Below are positions 14,598 through 18,998 of a stretch of 18,998 nt of DNA, piece by piece. Source of the stretch: JBLMZW01 sp050259035. Lineage in GTDB: Bacteria; Bacillota; Syntrophomonadia; Syntrophomonadales; DTU052. Position 1 is the stretch's first letter; each line of letters opens with the position of its first letter. Below the pieces are notes generated by a model, which ran no database searches, was not told the origin of the DNA, and saw only the letters and a list, made by a program, of their open reading frames with translations. A program made the position numbers and the translations under genes. The stretch covers positions 1-18,998 of the forward strand of contig JBLMZW010000214.1 of NCBI GenBank assembly GCA_050259035.1, given 5' to 3'.

Positions 14598-14720
14598 AAA
14601 GTGAAACGCGAAAGACTAAACGTGAACGTCTAACCGTTTTACGTTAAACGTCTAACGTTTTACCTCTAGCGTTTTACGTCTTACCGTCTTACGTTTTACG
14701 TTTAACCTTTAACCTTGAAC
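14594..14720. repeat. Period-7 degenerate repeat array (GTYTWAC-like units)
   Basis: About 18 contiguous units, mostly of 7 bp, fill the gap between ATP-grasp gene 3 and the amidoligase gene. Units read in order include GTGAAAA, GTGAAAC, GCGAAAG, ACTAAAC, GTGAAC, GTCTAAC, CGTTTTAC, GTTAAAC, GTCTAAC, GTTTTAC, CTCTAGC, GTTTTAC, GTCTTAC, CGTCTTAC, GTTTTAC, GTTTAAC, CTTTAAC and CTTGAAC. Most begin GT and end AC, so each unit has complementary ends. The left third is the purine-rich strand form (GTGAAAC) and the right two-thirds the pyrimidine-rich form (GTTTTAC). The array can therefore fold into a long imperfect hairpin with G-U pairs. There are no unique spacers, so it is not a CRISPR. The array begins within the final codons of the upstream gene. 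Confidence 0.85.
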
Positions 14721-14748
14721 TTCTGTTAAAAGGAAGGTAATCGAAAAA

Positions 14749-16197
14749 TTGATAGTTAAGTTTTATTACCTGGACGGAGATCCGGCTCAGAAAATACATA
14801 ATCAATTGCTGGAAGCATTACCCAAAGCAGAATCCAAGACAATTACGATTGCCGGCGGCAGCTATCGCCAGTTCATACTACCCGATAAAGACAACTCGTC
14901 CATAACCATCGAAGTGAACGAGCCTCGAGCATTATCTTTAATCTCTTCCAAATCTGATTTATTCAAAATTCTAAATCTGAACAAGATTCTAACGTCATCT
15001 GATCTTAATACCAATAGTTTACTAAGTGAATACAAGGTTACAGTTTTAGACCTGGATGTGACCAGGTTGTCTAAAAGGACTCCTGGAGGTAACCCGAACA
15101 GCCAGGTTGGATGGATAAAACAAAACATAAACGAAGAGGACAAAGAATTAAAGAAGGTATTTCAAACAGCTAAAAGAACCATCCAATGTCTTGGTCTAGA
15201 TTTTGGAATAGTACATATTGGATTAACCCGTCAGCGTAGGCCTACAGTTATAAATGTAGATGCCTCGCCCAACTTATCTGAAAAAAGCATTAAAAACCTG
15301 GTAAACTACCTTATTAAATGCCAGACTTTTTTCGAACCAAAATCAACACTCACTATCGGGGCCGATCCCGAGTTCATGATGATTAATCGTGATACCGGCA
15401 AAATGATAGTAGCCTCCATGTTTTTCCCCAGATTTGGTTCTGTAGGCTGCGACAGTATAAGAATAACCAATCGTGAACAAAGACCCATTGCTGAATTAAG
15501 ACCTCTTCAAGACGAGTCTCCTCTTCGCCTAAGCGAGAACATCCAGAGAATTATGCTCCAGGCGGTTAAACTTGTGCCTTATCGCAATATCGAATGGTTA
15601 GCCGGGAGTCAACCGTTCAAGGGTTATTATGTCGGCGGACATATTCATTTCAGCAATATTAAGTTATCCGGCAGACTCCTGCGGGCCCTGGATAATTACC
15701 TTGGCATTCCGCTGGTACTTTTGGAAAACCCGAATACTGGTGCCAAACGAAGAGAGAAATATGGAACATTAAGCGACTACCGAATTAAGGAGTATGGAGG
15801 GTTTGAATACAGGACTCTGGGAAGCTGGTTAGTAAGCAGGGACATTACCAGGGCTGCCTTATGCCTGGCCTGGTTGATAGCCATGAATTATCATCAATTA
15901 TCTGTGAATTACCTTTTAGATGTCGAAGTGCAATCCGCTTTTTATCAAGGCGTCAAAGAACCTCTTTCTCATTTATTCCCTTACATTTGGCAGAGTATAA
16001 AAGGCATGAAGGGTTTCGAATCAATAGCTGAGAATCTGCAGCCTATTTATAATTTATGCAGCAGCGGGGAAACCTGGCCAGAAGAAAAAGATATTCGTCC
16101 CGACTGGGATATACCAATCCCCAAAAAGAAATACCGGGTTGAGCAAAAAACCAATCGTGGTCCTGCGCCAACCCGGGTTAGTGTTCGAGTAAGATAA
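14749..16197 (+). CDS. Degenerate ATP-grasp-like domain fused to phiEco32-like COOH-NH2 ligase (amidoligase)
   Basis: A 482-residue protein. Residues about 200-430 match the phage phiEco32-like COOH-NH2 ligase type 2 family (glutamine-synthetase/gamma-glutamylcysteine-synthetase-like fold): GADPEFM (204-210), AELRP (248-252), YYVGGHIHFS (293-302, metal/ATP-side His) and YGTLSDYRIKEYGG (338-351) followed by FEYRTLGSW. These enzymes form amide bonds using ATP. Residues 55-80 (VNEPRALSLISSKSDLFKIL) and 141-180 (AKRTIQCLGLDFGIVHIGL then VINVDASPNLSEK) resemble the start and the metal-binding end of an ATP-grasp domain, but the ATP-loop portion is missing and the usual Glu is Asp (D171), so this half is probably not a catalyst. 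The start TTG at 14749 follows AAAGGAAGG at 14729-14737 with a long 11-nt spacer. It is probably in one operon with the three ATP-grasp genes. Confidence 0.8.
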   Translation: MIVKFYYLDGDPAQKIHNQLLEALPKAESKTITIAGGSYRQFILPDKDNSSITIEVNEPRALSLISSKSDLFKILNLNKILTSSDLNTNSLLSEYKVTVLDLDVTRLSKRTPGGNPNSQVGWIKQNINEEDKELKKVFQTAKRTIQCLGLDFGIVHIGLTRQRRPTVINVDASPNLSEKSIKNLVNYLIKCQTFFEPKSTLTIGADPEFMMINRDTGKMIVASMFFPRFGSVGCDSIRITNREQRPIAELRPLQDESPLRLSENIQRIMLQAVKLVPYRNIEWLAGSQPFKGYYVGGHIHFSNIKLSGRLLRALDNYLGIPLVLLENPNTGAKRREKYGTLSDYRIKEYGGFEYRTLGSWLVSRDITRAALCLAWLIAMNYHQLSVNYLLDVEVQSAFYQGVKEPLSHLFPYIWQSIKGMKGFESIAENLQPIYNLCSSGETWPEEKDIRPDWDIPIPKKKYRVEQKTNRGPAPTRVSVRVR

Positions 16198-16201
16198 ATA
16201 T

Positions 16202-17008
16202 TTATTGCATACCTAAATGCCGGAGCACCTTTTTCACTCCTGTTTGCTGCTGGTTCACTCTGGTAGTAAGAGTTTGCTGGCTGCAGGTTTCTAGAATAAA
16301 AGTATGAACACCCAAATATTGCCCAGCGGCTCGCGTAGCCCCTCCCGCTACTGGATATATCATAAGGTTGAATTTATGATTGGTGATACTGATGCCAGTA
16401 TTTAAAGTAGTGACTATAGATCTGGCGACTGTACCGGTATCACCTACCGGATAATAAATTACCGTTTGACCAACCGATGATGAATCAACCCGATTATAAT
16501 TATACCCTTCGTGTAAATCTATCAGCCACTGCACATGATAATCCTTTATAGCTTTCCAAATAGAAGATGCTAAAACATCATCACACCTACCGGTAGACGA
16601 AGTTGGGAATGACCGGTTAAGGTCTCCGACTCCTGTCGAAGTACGGGAAAAGCTTTTATCTGCAGGCAGGTTTGCCCGTGGTATCACAATCAATGTACCC
16701 TTTTTAATTGTATAAGTTCTAATTATATCAGCGGCCTTATAGCCAGCCGGCTCGTTTCCATGGACCCCTCCTATTACCATAATGACCGGACCTGCTACAC
16801 TGCTCTTCACTATATACATCGGTGTTGCCCAGTAAGTCCCGGTAGCAATTGTGCGCACGGTTACGCTCTGGGAGGCTGATGCGATAGGCGTGCCTAATTC
16901 ATTGAGAGGGCCGGTTGCATGACTGGACGTTAACCCGAACGACAAAGCCAGAAAGGAAACAATAATTACAGGTATTATCATTAATTTAATCTTTCTTCTG
17001 CTACTCAA
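16202..17008 (-). CDS. Exported M14-family (AstE/AspA-like) zinc carboxypeptidase/amidohydrolase
   Basis: TTG at 17008 is chosen because GAGGTGG (plus-strand 17013-17019) lies just before it; an upstream ATG at 17038 has no such site. The 268-residue product has a clear signal peptide: basic MSSRRKIK, a hydrophobic core to about residue 25 and a probable cleavage after TSSHA (residue 31). The mature domain carries the zinc ligands H83 and E86 in GGVHGNEPAG and H166 in DLHEG, substrate-side R111 and N131/R132 in DLNRSFP, and the catalytic Glu E240 in FILETC. This is the succinylglutamate desuccinylase/aspartoacylase branch of M14, which hydrolyses amide bonds of N-acyl amino acids or short peptides. 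It acts outside the cytoplasmic membrane. It is inverted between the amidoligase (5-nt tail-to-tail) and Mur-ligase genes, which suggests trimming of their product. Confidence 0.85.
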   Translation of the reverse strand: MSSRRKIKLMIIPVIIVSFLALSFGLTSSHATGPLNELGTPIASASQSVTVRTIATGTYWATPMYIVKSSVAGPVIMVIGGVHGNEPAGYKAADIIRTYTIKKGTLIVIPRANLPADKSFSRTSTGVGDLNRSFPTSSTGRCDDVLASSIWKAIKDYHVQWLIDLHEGYNYNRVDSSSVGQTVIYYPVGDTGTVARSIVTTLNTGISITNHKFNLMIYPVAGGATRAAGQYLGVHTFILETCSQQTLTTRVNQQQTGVKKVLRHLGMQ

Positions 17009-17242
17009 ATAACCACCTCTTATTAATAATATTTGCATAAAGACTACAATTCGACATTATACGACAGTTTCCTGTAAAAGTGGGCTTGTAAGTGCTGGAA
17101 CTCTTGCCATAGATTCATTGGATCCAATTTATTTTGTAACTGTAACCCCTGAAGGCAGGAATTAATAGTATAAATTGTCAGTGTTTTTGGGCTTTGCCGG
17201 GTAATTCTGGGATAACTATGAAATTGACCAGGGGGGATTTTT
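17009..17242. other. Divergent intergenic region, hydrolase / Mur ligase
   Basis: About 230 nt with no convincing ORF. It holds TATAAT on the minus strand (plus-strand 17056-17061) upstream of the hydrolase and TATAAA at 17169-17174 toward the Mur-ligase gene. Neither has a good -35 at proper distance. A 23-codon ORF at 17218-17289 overlaps the Mur-ligase start in another frame and is probably chance. Confidence 0.5.
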
Positions 17243-17254
17243 CTGAAGAAAGTT

Positions 17255-18349
17255 ATGCTAAACAAACCAATTATAGCCGTGGGTGGTAGTTCGGGTAAAA
17301 CTACAACGAAAGAAATGATCGCTTCCATCCTGTCCAGAAAGTGGAGAATACTAAAGTCACTGGGAAACTGGAATGCGCGAGTTGCTACAATTAGGAATGC
17401 TAAAAGGATAACTCCTGCACACCGAGCTGCCGTTTTGGAATTCGGTATGACCCGTCTTGGTGATTTGAGGCGCCACTGTAGATACCTGCAGCCTAACATA
17501 GCCGTTATAACCATGGTTGGAACCGCACATATTGGAAATTTCGGCGGGAATGTAGCAAGGTTAGCCAATGCTAAATCTGATTTGATTCGTTACATGAAGC
17601 AAACCGGAACTCTGGTAATCAATGCTGATGATCATAATTCCAAACTTCTTGATATAAAACACTTCAAAGGCAAGATTATCAGGGTAGGAATCACCAGTGA
17701 AGAAGCTGATTACCGGGCCCACAACATCTCTTATGCAACCGGCGGTATGAGTTTTTCGGTAAAACTCAATGGAACAGAACATCGTTTCTTCATACCAATT
17801 TATGGTACGCACAATGTATACAATGCGTTATTTGCAATTGCAGTAGCCGACCACCTTGGTTTTAGCTCTGAACATATAAGAACCGGACTGAGACATTATC
17901 GAAAGATTGGCCGTAGAATGACCGTATATAGACTTAAAAATGGTATTCGTTTAATAGATGATTCATATAACGCCAATCCCAATTCGGTTAAAGCAGCAGT
18001 AGACGTTTTAACACACATCGGCAAGAGTCCTAAAGTTGTTGTTCTTGGCGGAATGCTAGAATTGGGTGCTTTCTCTCATAAAGGACAAAATGAGGTCGGA
18101 CATTATGTAGCCAATAAAAAGGTAGACTATCTTTTTACTTATGGAGATAAAGCCAAACAAGTCAGTAAAGCAGCGGTAGCAGCCGGGCTGGCTCCAAATC
18201 ATGTAATTCATTCAAATGACCGAGGATATCTACATAGAACCTTAGTACCGAGAATCGGTCAATCATCGACCATACTGGTAAAAGGTTCGAATAAGGTGCA
18301 GATGTATAAAACAGTGCGTTACATCAAAGCCCGGTTTAAATCCAAGTAA
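17255..18349 (+). CDS. Mur-ligase-family amide ligase (MurF-like) lacking the N-terminal substrate domain
   Basis: A 364-residue protein starting directly with the ATPase domain: AVGGSSGKTTTKEMI (residues 8-22, P-loop K15/T16), LEFGMTRLGDLRR (61-73), GTAHIGNFGG (89-98) with H92, and AKSDL with K107 at the usual carbamylated-Lys position. GTHNVYNALFAIAVA (184-198) and DDSYNANPNSVKAA (239-252) are MurF-type C-terminal motifs; VVLGGMLELGAFSHKG follows. MurF is normally about 450 residues, and the missing 80-100 are the UDP-MurNAc-peptide-binding domain. The substrate is therefore probably not the normal peptidoglycan precursor. ATG 17255 lacks a good ribosome binding site; GGGGGGA at 17231-17237 is 5 nt from an in-frame CTG at 17243, which may be the true start and would add four residues. 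It ends the ligase island. Confidence 0.82.
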   Translation: MLNKPIIAVGGSSGKTTTKEMIASILSRKWRILKSLGNWNARVATIRNAKRITPAHRAAVLEFGMTRLGDLRRHCRYLQPNIAVITMVGTAHIGNFGGNVARLANAKSDLIRYMKQTGTLVINADDHNSKLLDIKHFKGKIIRVGITSEEADYRAHNISYATGGMSFSVKLNGTEHRFFIPIYGTHNVYNALFAIAVADHLGFSSEHIRTGLRHYRKIGRRMTVYRLKNGIRLIDDSYNANPNSVKAAVDVLTHIGKSPKVVVLGGMLELGAFSHKGQNEVGHYVANKKVDYLFTYGDKAKQVSKAAVAAGLAPNHVIHSNDRGYLHRTLVPRIGQSSTILVKGSNKVQMYKTVRYIKARFKSK

Positions 18350-18539
18350 TAATCGGTCCCCTGGTTAATTCTCCATCTTCCTATAATGAGCATTATGTAA
18401 ACTAAGCAAAATTTGCGATAGTATGGGCCTTTTCAATAGAATAAGGATATAAAAATAATTACTCTTCCCTATTGGGGAGAGTAATTATTTATGTCTGCTA
18501 GAATGTATTTATGTGTATTTTAGAACGACCTTGTCGAGT
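18350..18539. other. Intergenic region between Mur ligase and hypothetical gene
   Basis: About 190 nt separating convergent genes. It contains the bidirectional terminator at 18453-18490; I see nothing else in it that I can name. Confidence 0.5.
18453..18490. terminator. Bidirectional intrinsic terminator
   Basis: A 17-bp stem (18453-18469 with 18474-18490) with a 4-nt TATT loop, a CCC/GGG top and a single G-T pair. Adenines before the stem (18451-18455) give a U-tract for the minus strand and TTATTT after it serves the plus strand. It lies between the convergent Mur-ligase and hypothetical genes, so it can end both transcripts. Confidence 0.85.
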
Positions 18540-18980
18540 TCAATTCTTAATGTATTTTTCAAACCCTTTTAGCCCCTTAAACATTTCTGAATTTTGGCCT
18601 AGCTTTTGGGCTAAACGTTTGAAATCTTCGCCTGAACCAGTCAAGAAGTCGGAACAGAAATTATCAAGATCAAACAGAAGTCTTTCAAAACTACTTTTTG
18701 AATCAGTTGAAAAACCCGGATACTTATTTTGTCCATATACACCAAGAAGCTTCATGTAATTCACATGGTCCAACCTAGTTTCATTAAACCGATAAGTAAC
18801 TAGGCCAAGCGAGTATCTAAAGTGGAGTTCTAGAATCCAACCTTCTTTGAAATATGAAGAATAGGCAAAGTTACCCCCAGAACCTTCACCAGTTAAAACA
18901 GATGCTCTGTCAAACCCTTTCTGTTTCATATAGGGGTCTAGAATACTTAACCCTTCTAATAATGATTGTTCTGGAGTCAT
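18540..18980 (-). CDS. Hypothetical protein, 146 residues
   Basis: I do not recognise the family. The product is soluble, with no signal peptide or membrane segment, and starts MTPEQSLLEGLSIL. It has an alpha/beta N-terminal half with GSGGNFAYSSYFKEGWILEL and HFRYSLGLVTYRF, and a charged helical C-terminal half ending FEKYIKN. The beta-strand-rich start with aromatic residues followed by helices is seen in several small immunity or unknown proteins, but that is only a resemblance. ATG at 18980 has AGGATGG about 8 nt upstream (plus-strand near 18989-18995), so the gene appears complete within the window. It is separated from the ligase island by the bidirectional terminator and has no co-oriented neighbour inside the window. 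Confidence 0.6.
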   Translation of the reverse strand: MTPEQSLLEGLSILDPYMKQKGFDRASVLTGEGSGGNFAYSSYFKEGWILELHFRYSLGLVTYRFNETRLDHVNYMKLLGVYGQNKYPGFSTDSKSSFERLLFDLDNFCSDFLTGSGEDFKRLAQKLGQNSEMFKGLKGFEKYIKN

Positions 18981-18998
18981 AAGAATAATCCATCCTAT

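Noticed and set aside
14594..14720. CRISPR-like array
   Set aside because: Units are contiguous 6-8 bp with no unique spacers, and no cas genes are nearby.
17218..17289. 23-codon ORF (MKLTRGDF...) overlapping the Mur-ligase start, considered as a frameshifted MurF N-terminus
   Set aside because: It is far too short to be the missing domain, and the frame has no further MurF-like sequence upstream.
17044..17568. 174-codon minus-strand ORF opposite the Mur-ligase start
   Set aside because: It lies antisense to the conserved P-loop region, extends across the intergenic region without a ribosome binding site and has no recognisable domain.

Overview
The window looks like part of the chromosome of an endospore-forming Bacillota, most likely an anaerobic Clostridia of the Syntrophomonas/Desulfotomaculum type. 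The evidence is three tandem YheC/YheD-type (spore-coat-associated) ATP-grasp genes, strong AGGAGG-type ribosome binding sites with many TTG/GTG starts, a UPF0182 membrane protein, a DUF503 protein, and a 3-hydroxybutyryl-CoA dehydrogenase beside a phosphofructokinase. The genus is inference. No rRNA, tRNA, transposase, phage structural gene or CRISPR array was seen.

Layout. (1) 1-3395, plus strand: a tight set of the C-terminal part of a UPF0182 protein, an MBL-fold hydrolase, an SGNH hydrolase and a lone CheY-like receiver whose only well-placed start codon is ACG. (2) 3392-4834, minus strand: a two-gene unit of a ThiI/MnmA-like PP-loop ATPase and a DUF523 (TudS-like) cysteine protein, which ends stop-on-stop with the receiver gene. 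(3) 5113-10484, plus strand: an HtrA/DegP-like membrane-anchored serine protease with a terminator hairpin, a small Cys-rich DUF6485 protein overlapping 6-phosphofructokinase, 3-hydroxybutyryl-CoA dehydrogenase, a PH-like-domain membrane protein and a divergent YchF-type NTPase. (4) 10509-10796, minus strand: a DUF503 protein. (5) 10974-18349: an amide/peptide-ligase island. It holds three consecutive YheC/YheD-type ATP-grasp ligases, a 127-bp array of 7-bp repeats, a protein joining a degenerate ATP-grasp-like N-terminus to a phiEco32-like COOH-NH2 ligase (amidoligase), an exported M14/AstE-like zinc hydrolase on the opposite strand, and a Mur-ligase lacking the usual N-terminal UDP-substrate domain. 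A strong bidirectional terminator closes the island. (6) 18540-18980, minus strand: an unrecognised 146-aa protein.

The most notable system is region 5. Five ATP-dependent ligases of three unrelated folds (ATP-grasp three times, glutamine-synthetase-like amidoligase, Mur ligase) sit beside one secreted amide hydrolase. This suggests a pathway that builds, and outside the membrane trims, a peptide or poly-amino-acid conjugate, probably on the spore surface. The families are recognisable, but the product and the order of reactions are unknown. Secondary points of interest are the possible thio-writer/thio-eraser pair (3392-4834), the ACG start of the receiver gene and the period-7 repeat array.
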